This document shows positions 15,512 through 24,871 of a DNA stretch of 33,742 nt, piece by piece. Made by a program: the position numbers and the translations under genes. Every line of letters begins with the position of its first letter. The first letter of the stretch is position 1. Origin of the DNA: Salinivirgaceae bacterium (GTDB lineage: Bacteria > Bacteroidota > Bacteroidia > Bacteroidales > SZUA-534). The notes beneath the pieces were generated by a model, which was not told the origin of the DNA, searched no databases, and saw only the letters and a program-made list of their open reading frames with translations. The stretch is from contig JAFZKK010000044.1 of the NCBI GenBank assembly GCA_017551905.1, forward strand, positions 1-33,742, read 5' to 3'.

Positions 15512-17497
15512 ATGAAGAGAAATTTCATCGCCGCTGCGTTGACAATTACAGCCACCGCAGCAATTCTCGCCACCTCAAGCAGCGCTCGTGGCGCCATTGT
15601 TATTGAGTCGCCCGAATCGATGGGTTGCATAAATATGAGTTGGGGCAACTTTGAAGCCACTAAGGTAATCATTGCCGATACCGCCACAACTGTTTGTTTC
15701 AGAATGAAATATCCTATCGGTAGGCCTTTCTGTTTTGTATCGAATAGTTATTTGAGAGATGAAGTTGGCAATCGCTATCCGATGCGTTCGGCTTCAGGCA
15801 TTAAGCTCGACGATATTATTTCAATGCCCGACAGCGTTTTTGAGTTTACAATGAATTTCGAGCCGTTGCCGCGCAATGTGCAGATGTTCGATTTTATCGA
15901 AGGCGACGTTGATAGGGCTTTTAAATTGCTGGGTATCCACGATAAGAAAATCGAGCAGAACGCTCCTACTTTCGAGCAACTTTTGGATGCATATCCGTTC
16001 ACCATTCCTGATGACTGGCTCGCCACCGACACCATAACTGTTCGTGGTCGGTTAGAAGAATACGACGCTGAAAAATTAGGATTCCCAGTGCTGCAAAGCG
16101 TCGTCACTGATGTTTTTGGTGGAAAAGGTAAAACATTAGTGCTGAATATTGCTGACGATGGCTCGTTCGAAAAACGGTTCTGCGCAAGCTATCCTGTCTG
16201 CGAATTGTTTTGGGACCGCAATTCAAACAATGGTGTTCCTATGAATTTCCTGTTTTTTGCCCGCCCCGGCGACACAGTTGATATAACCCTGCGGCCAAAC
16301 AAATTCGGCGTTTACGAGTGCTTCTATAACAGCGGCAGCAGCAAAGATGTTGAGCGTTGGCTGAAATCGGATTTGTTTAAAGATTTATCTTATAAAATGG
16401 CAGATTTCGATGGGTGTTTTGAAGATGCGAAGATTGAAGCCGACAAGCTATGGAAAAACCTGACTCTGCGCCTTGCCATAATCGGTCGAAGCCGTCATTT
16501 CACACCAATGGAAATGCAGTTGGCTTTGGCCGATATGCAGACGTATTTTGTTTATGCATTGATGTCATATGCAATGGACCGAATACATAAATTAGAAATG
16601 CCAATGGCAGTAAATGGTGCTATTTATATAAATCTCGATGACTCGTCTTCGAGCGCGTCCGATACTACAGAATACGACGCCTTGCTCAATGTGAAGAATT
16701 ACGAGCAGTTGCACCGCATTGACTTCGACAATCCTCTGTTGATGTCGAGTTTTTACTATTCCACAATTGTAAACCGCCTTCAGTACGCCGATGCCATTAT
16801 GCGTTTAAGGATGAAAATAGAATTCCGAAATGGATATAATCAGAATTCAATTGACACCGTTTTTGCCGCTTACCGCGATTTGATGGGTTGCGACCACAAC
16901 AATCTGATGGCGCAGATATGCTGTTACAAGAATATGCAGACTCAAAAGGGATTGAAACGCGAAGATTTGGAATTGTGTCTGCCATATCTTACCAATCCAT
17001 ATGTCCGCAAAAAAGCAGAGCGGTATATCGATGAGCAGTTTGCTCCGGTCGAATTTGCAACACCGCTCCCGAACAACAATCCGGCTGCCGATTTCATTCA
17101 CTCGTACAATGCAAAATATCCGGGGCGTTTCCTTGTGTTCGATTTTTGGGGACTGGGCTGCGGTCCGTGTCGTCAGAATATAGAATCAACCAAGCAGCAG
17201 CGTGCCGAAATTGCCAAACGCACCGATGTCAAACTCATATTTGTTGCCGAAGAGTACACTTCCGAAGGTAGCGAGCCATACAAAAAATATGTTAGCGAGT
17301 GGCTTGCCGACGAAGAGACAGTCTGTCTGCCTGTGGCCGAATTTTCCCGTTTGAAGGAACTGTTCACCTTCAGCGGTATTCCGCACCACGAGACCATAAC
17401 GCCTGATGGCCGCCGTGTCTGCGAAGACTTGAGATTCGACCGTCGTTATAAAATCGACGACGAGAGTATGAACAAACTGAAAGAAAAATTGAAATAG
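15512..17497 (+). CDS. exported protein with C-terminal TlpA-like thioredoxin domain
   Basis: 661 residues. An N-terminal signal (about 1-26) exports it. Residues about 30-520 have no motif I recognise; they include strand-rich parts (NISM-type start, about 30-240) and a helical part (about 290-510). The last 130 residues are a thioredoxin fold of the TlpA/ResA type: FLVFDFWGLGCGPCRQNIE with the redox pair Cys550-Gly-Pro-Cys553, and a cis-Pro loop GIPHHETI. Bacteroidetes encode many such large periplasmic TlpA-like proteins, which reduce or isomerise disulphides. It diverges from the GH43 gene and converges with an AAA ATPase gene at a strong hairpin. Confidence 0.85.
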   Translation: MKRNFIAAALTITATAAILATSSSARGAIVIESPESMGCINMSWGNFEATKVIIADTATTVCFRMKYPIGRPFCFVSNSYLRDEVGNRYPMRSASGIKLDDIISMPDSVFEFTMNFEPLPRNVQMFDFIEGDVDRAFKLLGIHDKKIEQNAPTFEQLLDAYPFTIPDDWLATDTITVRGRLEEYDAEKLGFPVLQSVVTDVFGGKGKTLVLNIADDGSFEKRFCASYPVCELFWDRNSNNGVPMNFLFFARPGDTVDITLRPNKFGVYECFYNSGSSKDVERWLKSDLFKDLSYKMADFDGCFEDAKIEADKLWKNLTLRLAIIGRSRHFTPMEMQLALADMQTYFVYALMSYAMDRIHKLEMPMAVNGAIYINLDDSSSSASDTTEYDALLNVKNYEQLHRIDFDNPLLMSSFYYSTIVNRLQYADAIMRLRMKIEFRNGYNQNSIDTVFAAYRDLMGCDHNNLMAQICCYKNMQTQKGLKREDLELCLPYLTNPYVRKKAERYIDEQFAPVEFATPLPNNNPAADFIHSYNAKYPGRFLVFDFWGLGCGPCRQNIESTKQQRAEIAKRTDVKLIFVAEEYTSEGSEPYKKYVSEWLADEETVCLPVAEFSRLKELFTFSGIPHHETITPDGRRVCEDLRFDRRYKIDDESMNKLKEKLK

Positions 17498-17517
17498 AAG
17501 TTTGTTTGACAATATTC

Positions 17518-17567
17518 AACTCAGGTGCGGAAACCGCATATTTTACCCCACTTTCCGCACCTGAGTT
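17518..17567. terminator. 16-bp perfect inverted repeat between convergent genes
   Basis: Arms 17518-17533 (AACTCAGGTGCGGAAA) and 17552-17567 are exact inverted copies around an 18-base loop. It lies 20 bases after the TlpA-like stop and 14 bases from the ATPase stop, so it can end both transcripts. T-runs are weak, so the stem itself must do most of the work. Confidence 0.72.
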
Positions 17568-17581
17568 TGATGATTTGGCTT

Positions 17582-19015
17582 TTATTCCGCACTCACAAAC
17601 AGGTCGTCCATAACCACTTCATTATTAACTATTCCCGAATGGAAGCCTTGCAAAACGCCATACGTTGTAACCATTGTCAGGGCAAGCGATTTGCGTGTTT
17701 TGGTTTCTTCAATGAAGTATGCCATTTTCAGACGCAAATTGTTTTCGTAATCTTTTGATATTGAATATGGTACTTGCGAGAATTTCATTTCGCAAATATT
17801 AATTATGCGGTCGGCGCGGTCGATGAGCAAGTCGATTTGTGTGCCTTGCGACGCTTTGGTGCCGTTTTTCCGCCACGAGCACGAATTTGTTGCTATTCCG
17901 CTGATTCCCAACTTCTTTTTTATCTGTTCGAGATGCTGAATACATACCGTCTCGAAACTGACCCCCTGCCACGCAGCTACAGCAGGTGTTGTGAGATTGT
18001 TGGTCCAATAACGATTGTCTTTCGAATTGTTGCCGTGAATGAATTTAAAGTAAAAAAGCAGATAATTGTCTGATATTCTGTAAAATGAGTTTCTTATTGT
18101 GCTTTTATATTTTGAATACGATGTTATAAAATCGCAACGTTCGAGATTGTCGAGAATTTTCGACAGACCGCCACCCGAAAACGATGTTTCTGCAATAATT
18201 TCAGCCCTTTGCAATCCTTCACGCCTTTGGGCAAGAGCCGAAACCACTTCGATATACCTGTCAGCCTGATTGAAAAGCGCGTTGAACAGTTCGTCAAACT
18301 CGTTTTTCATTACGGCGTTTTTCTCAAAAAACAGGCGGTTTATGTTTTGGGCAAGACTCTCTTTCGGATTCATAAGAGTCAAATAAAAGGGTACGCCTCC
18401 AAAAGTCATATAACATTGCAGAATGGTGTATCTATCCCATACACAATTGTTTGCGATGAGCATTCGCTCGCATTCGCCAAGTGTGAAGGGCCGCAAATAG
18501 ATTTGTGCGGTTATGCGGTTGTGAAGGCCGCCTTTGTTTTCTACAAGTTTGTCAACCATCCACGAAGTGGCTGAACCACAGGCAATAAACATAATGTCGG
18601 TTCGTTGAGCCGCCCAAGCGTTCCAAAAATATTCCAGCGCCGCCACAAAACTACTTTTGGGCGTGTCAATCCACGGCATTTCGTCGAAGAAAATCACTTT
18701 GCGTTTTGTTGCGGGAAGCGCTAATATCAACTCTTTCAACTGATTGAAGGCGTCTTCCCAATTTTTCAGTTCGGGTGCAAATTTCGACTTCGAAAACAAT
18801 TTTAATTGTTCGGCAAAATGCTGTAATTGAACTTTTTGCGATTGATTTCTTGCGCCAGTGTATGCAAATGTCATACGCTTCTCGAATACCGAGTTCACCA
18901 GAAATGTTTTGCCAATGCGCCGCCGCCCATACACAATGATAAACTCTGAACGGTTTGATTTGTAAAGCGATTCCAGACTTTCTGTCTCTTTATTTCTGCC
19001 TATGATTCCACTCAT
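17582..19015 (-). CDS. AAA ATPase, ATPase_2/DUF234 type, with PD-(D/E)XK-like C-terminus
   Basis: 477 residues. Walker A GRRRIGKT at 30-37, Walker B FFDE with Asp111/Glu112, and a sensor-like CGSATSWM near 146-153. A winged-helix-like middle (about 255-330) precedes a C-terminal domain with Glu355 (SFETV), Asp395 (QIDLLI) and Glu409-x-Lys411 (EMK), the spacing of a PD-(D/E)XK nuclease core. This is the archaeal-type ATPase_2 plus DUF234 architecture, common in Bacteroidetes and archaea and of unknown role. It is a single-gene unit: its own promoter and a palindromic repeat pair lie upstream, and a strong hairpin lies downstream. Confidence 0.88.
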   Translation of the reverse strand: MSGIIGRNKETESLESLYKSNRSEFIIVYGRRRIGKTFLVNSVFEKRMTFAYTGARNQSQKVQLQHFAEQLKLFSKSKFAPELKNWEDAFNQLKELILALPATKRKVIFFDEMPWIDTPKSSFVAALEYFWNAWAAQRTDIMFIACGSATSWMVDKLVENKGGLHNRITAQIYLRPFTLGECERMLIANNCVWDRYTILQCYMTFGGVPFYLTLMNPKESLAQNINRLFFEKNAVMKNEFDELFNALFNQADRYIEVVSALAQRREGLQRAEIIAETSFSGGGLSKILDNLERCDFITSYSKYKSTIRNSFYRISDNYLLFYFKFIHGNNSKDNRYWTNNLTTPAVAAWQGVSFETVCIQHLEQIKKKLGISGIATNSCSWRKNGTKASQGTQIDLLIDRADRIINICEMKFSQVPYSISKDYENNLRLKMAYFIEETKTRKSLALTMVTTYGVLQGFHSGIVNNEVVMDDLFVSAE

Positions 19016-19033
19016 CTTGTTGATTTTTACACT

Positions 19034-19041
19034 ACAAACAT
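19034..19041 (-). promoter_or_regulatory. promoter -7 element of the DUF234-type ATPase
   Basis: The minus strand reads TATGTTTG (perfect TAnnTTTG), 18 bases before the ATG at 19015. No TTTG is found at the usual -33 distance; instead that place is taken by the first palindromic repeat unit. The same octamer serves the second ATPase gene. Confidence 0.55.
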
Positions 19042-19055
19042 AAAAAATATTTTAT

Positions 19056-19160
19056 TATTATCCGTCCATAACTCAATATTTTTTCGAGTTATGGCAAGTT
19101 ATAAAAATTATCACCCGTCCATAACTCGATATTTTTGCGAGTTGTGGAAGGGTAATAATA
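19056..19160 (-). repeat. two 53-bp palindromic direct repeats upstream of the ATPase
   Basis: CCGTCCATAACTC starts at 19061 and again at 19114, a 53-base period. Each unit is a hairpin: CCATAACTC (19065-19073) with GAGTTATGG (19085-19093), and CCATAACTCG (19118-19127) with CGAGTTGTGG (19137-19146). The second hairpin extends through ATTATCACCC and GGGTAATAAT with one mismatch. The units lie just upstream of the -7 box and so are candidate operators. Confidence 0.85.
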
Positions 19161-19271
19161 ATCAAACAACAAGAATTTGGTCTTCAGAAAAACTATAGTG
19201 CAGTTGTACTTGTCAGCGTGCCATAGCCTTGCACAATATTGTGTTACACGACTTTGTGTTAGTGTGATTAA

Positions 19272-20720
19272 TTATTTCTTCTGCATTCCCCGAATCAACA
19301 AATCCGTTTTTCGTGCCGATAATTCGACTTCCGATTTTACAAGTTCGGGAATGTTGTACGAGTAGAACAATTCGGTGTAGTATTTTTGCGGATTTTGTTG
19401 GGGCAAAAGCATAGGTTTTGAGGTTGTTCCGTTGCTGTCGATGTGGGCAATGTAGGGGCGGGTGTAGAGACCGTCGCCACGGCGCGAACTGAACACAACC
19501 CACCTCGAGTTGCTAGCCCACGAGTGGTAACTTTCAGTCAACGAACTGTTTATAGAACTTATATCAACGCTGTCGCCAGTTTCAATGTCAATCATTTTCA
19601 GGTCGGCTTCGCGGTGCCAAATGCTGAAGTTGCCGTAATCCGACAGGGTGTAGAGCAGGAAACGGCCGTCGGGCGAGACGCGCGGGAAAGAGGCGCTTTT
19701 GCCCATTGCCGCCGCATTCACCACTGTATCTACTGTTGTGCCAAGTTTTTTCGCTTCGGCATCGAACTCAATTCTGCAAATGCTGTAATGAGCGTTTTTG
19801 TAATTATATCGCACAGAATCAAAGGCTTGCGAAGTGCAGAAATAGAGCCATTTGCCGTCGGGCGAGAAGCACGGGAATGTTTCGAAAGCGTTGGTGGCGC
19901 AGGTCAGTGGTGAACTGATAATCGCATTGTTTTCAAGGTCGAAGACAATGACATCCGAAACATCGTCGTAAACCTCGATAATGTTCGGGTCGGCGGTGTG
20001 GAAATCCTGAAATATCTTGTTGAGCGAGAATGCGATAAACCGCCCCGACGGGTGCCAGTAGGGGTAGGTGGGGTTGGCGGCGAATTTGCTGAAGTCGGCT
20101 TCAACCTTGCCTATTGTGTTGTTGCTGAACACGTAAGTGCCTGCCATATTGACTCTTAAGTGCATCATCATCTTGTCGGAACTGTTGGCGCAGAACGAGT
20201 GGCAGTTGACGCAATTGCCTTTGCCATAGCGGTTTTCGTAGATTGCCCGCTCGTCGAACGTCTCAAGGTCGCGCTGATAGATACCCATTCGGTTCCAAAT
20301 CTCGTAGCCAGGCGGAATGAGCCTGTAAACCAGTGTTTTGTCAATCGAGTCGGGCGAGACGAAAACCGTAAAAGGCTTGTATCCCAGCCATTTGCCGTCG
20401 GCTTTGCGGCATAGAGTGAAGCGAAGCGAGTCGCCGAGGTTGGCGGCCAGCAATTGGTGCCATTGGTCGATGCCGATTTGTGTGCAATTATCTGACACTT
20501 TGGCGGTTAACTTGCCGTTGCGCCCTTCAATCACCACAGCGTCGATGCTGATGCTGTCGGCAACCGAAAAGTTGATTGGCGCAATGTTGCACGGCAGTGT
20601 AATTGATTTGTAATCAGGGAAAATGGCCAAGTCGGTGTTGGTTGGCACAATGTTGTCAACTGTTGTTGTGCAAGCGGCCAACAGTGTGACTATCAATATG
20701 TTTGTGGCTAATGCTCTCAT
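19272..20720 (-). CDS. lipoprotein with heme-c (CxxCH) site and PD40/TolB-like propeller
   Basis: 482 residues. The lipobox LLAAC puts the lipidated Cys at residue 17. A single heme-binding motif C170-V-N-C173-H174 sits in the middle. Propeller blades with the PD40 signature follow (YWHPSGRFIAFS, CFSPDGKWLYF, RVSPDGRFLLYT, WASNSRWVVFSS). So it is an envelope lipoprotein that may bind one heme c and has a TolB-like beta-propeller, perhaps for protein or glycan contacts. Its ATG overlaps the stop of the upstream membrane-protein gene (ATGA), so the two proteins probably act together. It is the last gene of the GH127-GH31 operon. Heme attachment is predicted from the motif only. Confidence 0.82.
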   Translation of the reverse strand: MRALATNILIVTLLAACTTTVDNIVPTNTDLAIFPDYKSITLPCNIAPINFSVADSISIDAVVIEGRNGKLTAKVSDNCTQIGIDQWHQLLAANLGDSLRFTLCRKADGKWLGYKPFTVFVSPDSIDKTLVYRLIPPGYEIWNRMGIYQRDLETFDERAIYENRYGKGNCVNCHSFCANSSDKMMMHLRVNMAGTYVFSNNTIGKVEADFSKFAANPTYPYWHPSGRFIAFSLNKIFQDFHTADPNIIEVYDDVSDVIVFDLENNAIISSPLTCATNAFETFPCFSPDGKWLYFCTSQAFDSVRYNYKNAHYSICRIEFDAEAKKLGTTVDTVVNAAAMGKSASFPRVSPDGRFLLYTLSDYGNFSIWHREADLKMIDIETGDSVDISSINSSLTESYHSWASNSRWVVFSSRRGDGLYTRPYIAHIDSNGTTSKPMLLPQQNPQKYYTELFYSYNIPELVKSEVELSARKTDLLIRGMQKK

Positions 20721-22390
20721 TTTTGCTTGATTGTTGTGTTCAGGTATGCGATATAGTACCAGTACGATTGGTAGAAGTTGTTGATTGACTGACCTTTTTT
20801 CAATTTTTCGAAGTCGTTTATCGCGTTTTCGCTAACGCCAAAACTACGGCACTCGTCGGGGCTGAACATTAGCGTGCAGGCCTCTTCAACGCGGCGGTGC
20901 AGCGGTTGCCCCTTGTGGTCGTTGAGGTAGGCGAGAAGTCGGTTTTTGTCGGCGGTGAGCAGAATGTAAGCAATGTGAAATTGCTGTGCCACAGCGTTTT
21001 GTGGGTTGGCTTCTACAATCAGCCGATAGTCGTCGGCAAAGCCGTTAATCTCGCAAAAGTTGTTGGCCAGCGGCAGGTGGCTGACATTGGTGTCGGTAAG
21101 GGTAGCGGCGGCTTTCTGTCTGTAAAACAATGTTTTGCCGAGCACGTTGGCATATTTCTGACTCACAGTGTCGGCGCCAAACGACTTGTTGATACTGATT
21201 AGCCGTGTAAAGTCGTGAGGCTCAACGCCGTCGGGCGTTATCAGCGCGCGGTTGAAAGCCGCCTTGCGTGCTTCCGCCACGTGGCCGCTCTCGAAGTAAA
21301 CAAGGCTTTCCATTCGCAGAATCTCGTTACGCACTGTCCGAGAGTCAGTTCGCTGTGCGGGCAATTGTTGGTTGAACTCGAACATTCGGTCGAGCAGTTG
21401 GCCTTGTTTGGCGAGAGCTAAATTGGTGTAACTCACAATGATAGTGGGTGAGTTGCTGCGTTTGTTGAGGTTTATAATGTCGTCCCAGCGGTTGTTGTCG
21501 GCCAAATAAGCCTCGTGCTGCATTTTTGCGATTTTTGGGTTATGTAACTTGTTGAATCCAAGGCCGAAAGCGCCAACAATAACTACCAACGCAACAGTGT
21601 CGGCAATCTCGCGCTTGATTTTCGTCCGACTAAGGACTTTTGCCAAAATCAGCACAACAGGAATGGTCAACCACGCGAAAAGCATTGTGCGAAAAGGCGT
21701 TGGCCAGTTGTAGTATTGCATTGGCAGGGTGGCTTCGGTGTACGAAATGAATTGCTCTGCCAGTTGCGCGGCAAAGCAACAAAGCAGCGTTGCCACCGTT
21801 GCAACAATGGCCGCTTTTGGCGTGCGGCGGTTGAGTAGGGCGATGGTGAGAATTGTCGCGTCGAACAACAGCGCCACCGACCCGAAAAGAGCGTACAGCA
21901 CCATCGAAAACGCCAACGCAATGGCAATTTCATATTTCTCTTTTTGCTGAATAACACGCTGATAAATAACCACAGCCGCCAATCCGACAGCCATTGCCAA
22001 ATGGCCGCGGTAGCCGTTGAACGGGTCTTCAATGCAAAGCACCATAAAACCGACGGGAACCAACGCCAGCGGATTGGGTATTTTTGATTCAATAACGCTC
22101 GAAATCAGTTTGTTAAGGTAAAAAACGATTGTCGCGTAAATGATTGTTGTAACAGCAACCCCGACAATCGGGAATTTGAAAAACTGCGTCAGGAACGAAC
22201 TGATTAACAGATTGATACCGCCAACTTCAAATAAATGCCCTGTGAACCAATCGGCGTCGAACAAAAACAAGTGGTCCGACTCGAACGTGTAGAGTTTGAA
22301 GCGTTGAAAATAATTTACAATCAGCAATATAACCAGCCAAACGGCGGTTACGACTTTTGGATTGTATTTGCTGTCAGTGGTTGTTGTCAT
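20717..22390 (-). CDS. polytopic membrane protein with soluble C-terminus (DUF6057-like)
   Basis: 557 residues. About ten hydrophobic helices fill residues 14-285 (for example VVTAVWLVILLIVNYF, INLLISSFLTQFF, a GVAVTTIIYATIVFYL stretch). The rest, about 290-557, is soluble and helical with TPR-like pairs (YTNLALAKQGQLLDRMFEF, VYFESGHVAEARKAAFNRA). This matches what I recall of DUF6057 proteins in Bacteroidetes, which sit beside PD40 lipoproteins; the function is unknown. It is 32 bases after the GH31 gene and overlaps the following lipoprotein gene by four bases. The layout suggests an inner-membrane partner of that lipoprotein. Confidence 0.72.
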   Translation of the reverse strand: MTTTTDSKYNPKVVTAVWLVILLIVNYFQRFKLYTFESDHLFLFDADWFTGHLFEVGGINLLISSFLTQFFKFPIVGVAVTTIIYATIVFYLNKLISSVIESKIPNPLALVPVGFMVLCIEDPFNGYRGHLAMAVGLAAVVIYQRVIQQKEKYEIAIALAFSMVLYALFGSVALLFDATILTIALLNRRTPKAAIVATVATLLCCFAAQLAEQFISYTEATLPMQYYNWPTPFRTMLFAWLTIPVVLILAKVLSRTKIKREIADTVALVVIVGAFGLGFNKLHNPKIAKMQHEAYLADNNRWDDIINLNKRSNSPTIIVSYTNLALAKQGQLLDRMFEFNQQLPAQRTDSRTVRNEILRMESLVYFESGHVAEARKAAFNRALITPDGVEPHDFTRLISINKSFGADTVSQKYANVLGKTLFYRQKAAATLTDTNVSHLPLANNFCEINGFADDYRLIVEANPQNAVAQQFHIAYILLTADKNRLLAYLNDHKGQPLHRRVEEACTLMFSPDECRSFGVSENAINDFEKLKKGQSINNFYQSYWYYIAYLNTTIKQK

Positions 22391-22422
22391 TTTTCGGTTT
22401 TGAATTTCATAAAATGATTCGT

Positions 22423-24834
22423 CTATTTCTTCAAGACATACCCAGCGGCTTTTGTCCCATCATAATCAATTATAGTGGTTTTGCCACTGTCTGCCCTTTC
22501 AACTTTGAATGTGCGGTTTTGTAACATTCCGTCGAACGAGCCGCTGCGGTCGTCAATGGTGAGCGTTTGGGCTTTGTCGTTCCAAACGAACTTGATAATC
22601 GAGTACGCGCCGCGCTCGTAGTTGTAGTTGTCGCCCTCGTCTTCGTAGAGTTCAAAGGTGCAGTCTTTGCCAGGATAAATCTTGATTGTGAGCGTGTCAA
22701 AGCGTTGTTCTACAGTATTTTGTGCGACTTCGGCAAACGGGATAATGCTGCCTGCCTTGACAAAAATCGGCGTGTGGTCAATCGTGGTTTCAACGGTCAC
22801 GGTTTTGCCGCCCGTGTAGAGTTTGTTGTCCCAGAAATAGTACCAGTTGTCGCCCTTCGGCAGATATTTCTCTGCGGTTTTCTTTGTGGTGAAATCGACT
22901 GACGGATAGGACTTTGCGCTGCCAGTCTCTTGTTTGTCCCAGCCCGTCATCTCATCGATTTTGATAATCTTCTCTTCGGTGTACTGCGGTGAAACCACGG
23001 GTGCGGCGAGGATTGATTTTCCGAACATAAACTCATCGGCAAGGCGCAGCGTTTTCGCATCGTTGGGGTAGTAGGCGAAAAGCGGCATCATATAACTTGC
23101 ATCGTTTTTCGTCACGTCGAAAGCCAACGAATAAATGTAAGGTAACAACTTGTATCTCAAATTGATAGTTGATTCAATGGCATCGTAAATCGGTTCGCCT
23201 TTCGAGCCAAACTGATAAATCTCACGCGGGGTGTCGGCGCCGTGCGAACGGAAAACGGGGTTGAACAGTCCGTACTGCATCCAACGCACGTAAAGTTCCT
23301 GAAATTGAGGGTTTTTCGCGCCCGACGCAGGGCCGAGAACGTTGTACGAACCCGAGAAAAATCCGCCAATATCGGTGTTGAAATTCGGGTTGCCAGTGAG
23401 CGTATAGTTCAGTCCTGCAGGTATTTGCTTGCGCAACATATCCCACGACGAGGCCACATCGCCGCTCCACATATTCGAGCCGTAACGTTGCTGACCAGCA
23501 TACGACGAGCGCGTCATTATGAAAACTCGCTGTTTTTCAGATACTTTGCGTTGATTTTCGTAAATCCCGCTGACGGTGGCCAACGGAAATGCGTTGCGCA
23601 TCTTGCGGAACGAGCCAAAGCCTGTCGGGAACTCATAATCGTCGTCGGTGGGGTAGAAGCAATCGGGGTCGGTCGAGTCCACCCACCAAGCGTCTATCCC
23701 ATAGTCATACAGCGTTTTAAGGTACTTCCAGTAAATGTCTTTGGCCTTCTGCGGGAACGGGTTGTAAACCTTCACGCCCGACGGATATTTCATCACGGGC
23801 GGCCAAATGTGCGATATTCCGCTCTGCGGCCAGGTGCCGAAGGTGAACAGAAGGTTATCTTTCTCTAACTCTTTGAATTGCTGTGTCATAGGTCCGAAAC
23901 TTGCCCAGATTGAAATCATAATGTGGGCGTTCATATCGTGGATTCGCTTAATCATCCCCTTGCCGTCGGCGAAACTCTCTGATAGAAAGTCCATTGCGTT
24001 CCACAGATAGTTGTTGCCCCAGTACTGCCAGTCCTGAATTATGCCGTCGAGGGGCACGCCAAGTTCGCGGTATTTTTCAACCACACCCACAGTCTCGTCC
24101 TGCGATTTGTAGCGCTCTTTGCTCTGCCAGTAGCCGAAAGTCCACAGCGGAAACATCGGCACTTTGCCCGAAAGTTCTCGCATTAAGGCAATTACGCCGT
24201 CGGGCGTGCCGCCGTACATAAAATAGTAGTCGATAACGTCGCCCACCTCGCCTTCAAGCGTCATCACGGTGTTTTTTTCGGAATATTTGCCGCGCGAATA
24301 GTTGTCCCAATAGATTCCCCAGCCTTTTATCGACTGTATAACATTCTGAAAATCTTCAAGATTGCTCTGTTCCAACAGCGTTTCGGTGTTGTTGCGCTCA
24401 AGTTTGCCGTTTTGGATTGTTCCAACGCCGTAAACTGTCTCATTTGCAGCAAGTTTGAACGACTGCGAAATCTTGAAACTTCCCTTGTCGGTGCCTGCGG
24501 TTATTGGCGAAAAACTGTATGCATTTTCGTCCAACAGCTTGCCGCCTTTCAGCGAAGCGAACGAAACCTTGCCATTTTGGTCAACTGTAACTTTCAGTTT
24601 GTCAGACTGATAAGTGGTTATGCCGCCTGACGAAGTTTTCTTAACATCCACATTCTGCGGCGTGAGTGTTACCACAAGGCTCGCTTGAGCACCGACAGAA
24701 TTTTGCGGTGTCTTTGTAACGCGCACAATGTCAGGTGTATAGAATTTTATTTCGACGTTCGTGCCGCCCGATTGGCTTTGTGCGAAAAGCATTGTTGGCA
24801 GCGCCAGAATCAGTGTCAGAAGGTTTCGTTTCAT
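22423..24834 (-). CDS. GH31 alpha-glycosidase (alpha-xylosidase or alpha-glucosidase)
   Basis: 803 residues with a signal peptide (about 1-18, ending MLFAQ). A beta-sandwich N-domain (about 25-225) leads into the GH31 barrel (about 228-600) with nucleophile Asp386 (WWVDSTDPD) and acid/base Asp459 (WSGDV), followed by C-terminal beta-domains. The family retains configuration and cuts terminal alpha-glucose or alpha-xylose. The sequence alone does not settle which; the DSTDPD form and the neighbours (GH127, GH43) make alpha-xyloside or other plant side chains plausible. It lacks a PA14 insert like that in the larger xyloglucan alpha-xylosidases, as far as I can see. It lies 37 bases after the GH127 gene in an operon. 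Confidence 0.9.
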   Translation of the reverse strand: MKRNLLTLILALPTMLFAQSQSGGTNVEIKFYTPDIVRVTKTPQNSVGAQASLVVTLTPQNVDVKKTSSGGITTYQSDKLKVTVDQNGKVSFASLKGGKLLDENAYSFSPITAGTDKGSFKISQSFKLAANETVYGVGTIQNGKLERNNTETLLEQSNLEDFQNVIQSIKGWGIYWDNYSRGKYSEKNTVMTLEGEVGDVIDYYFMYGGTPDGVIALMRELSGKVPMFPLWTFGYWQSKERYKSQDETVGVVEKYRELGVPLDGIIQDWQYWGNNYLWNAMDFLSESFADGKGMIKRIHDMNAHIMISIWASFGPMTQQFKELEKDNLLFTFGTWPQSGISHIWPPVMKYPSGVKVYNPFPQKAKDIYWKYLKTLYDYGIDAWWVDSTDPDCFYPTDDDYEFPTGFGSFRKMRNAFPLATVSGIYENQRKVSEKQRVFIMTRSSYAGQQRYGSNMWSGDVASSWDMLRKQIPAGLNYTLTGNPNFNTDIGGFFSGSYNVLGPASGAKNPQFQELYVRWMQYGLFNPVFRSHGADTPREIYQFGSKGEPIYDAIESTINLRYKLLPYIYSLAFDVTKNDASYMMPLFAYYPNDAKTLRLADEFMFGKSILAAPVVSPQYTEEKIIKIDEMTGWDKQETGSAKSYPSVDFTTKKTAEKYLPKGDNWYYFWDNKLYTGGKTVTVETTIDHTPIFVKAGSIIPFAEVAQNTVEQRFDTLTIKIYPGKDCTFELYEDEGDNYNYERGAYSIIKFVWNDKAQTLTIDDRSGSFDGMLQNRTFKVERADSGKTTIIDYDGTKAAGYVLKK

Positions 24835-24871
24835 ATTATTTAGTGGTGTTATGTGGTTTATTTTCAGTCTG

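Noticed and set aside
19232..19243. 12-bp palindrome CACAATATTGTG as an operator
   Set aside because: It lies in the tail region after the PD40 lipoprotein gene with no promoter box near it; chance is likely in AT-rich DNA.
23242..23868. A 208-codon open frame opposite the GH31 gene
   Set aside because: It lies wholly inside the GH31 barrel region, which has intact catalytic motifs; its translation looks random.
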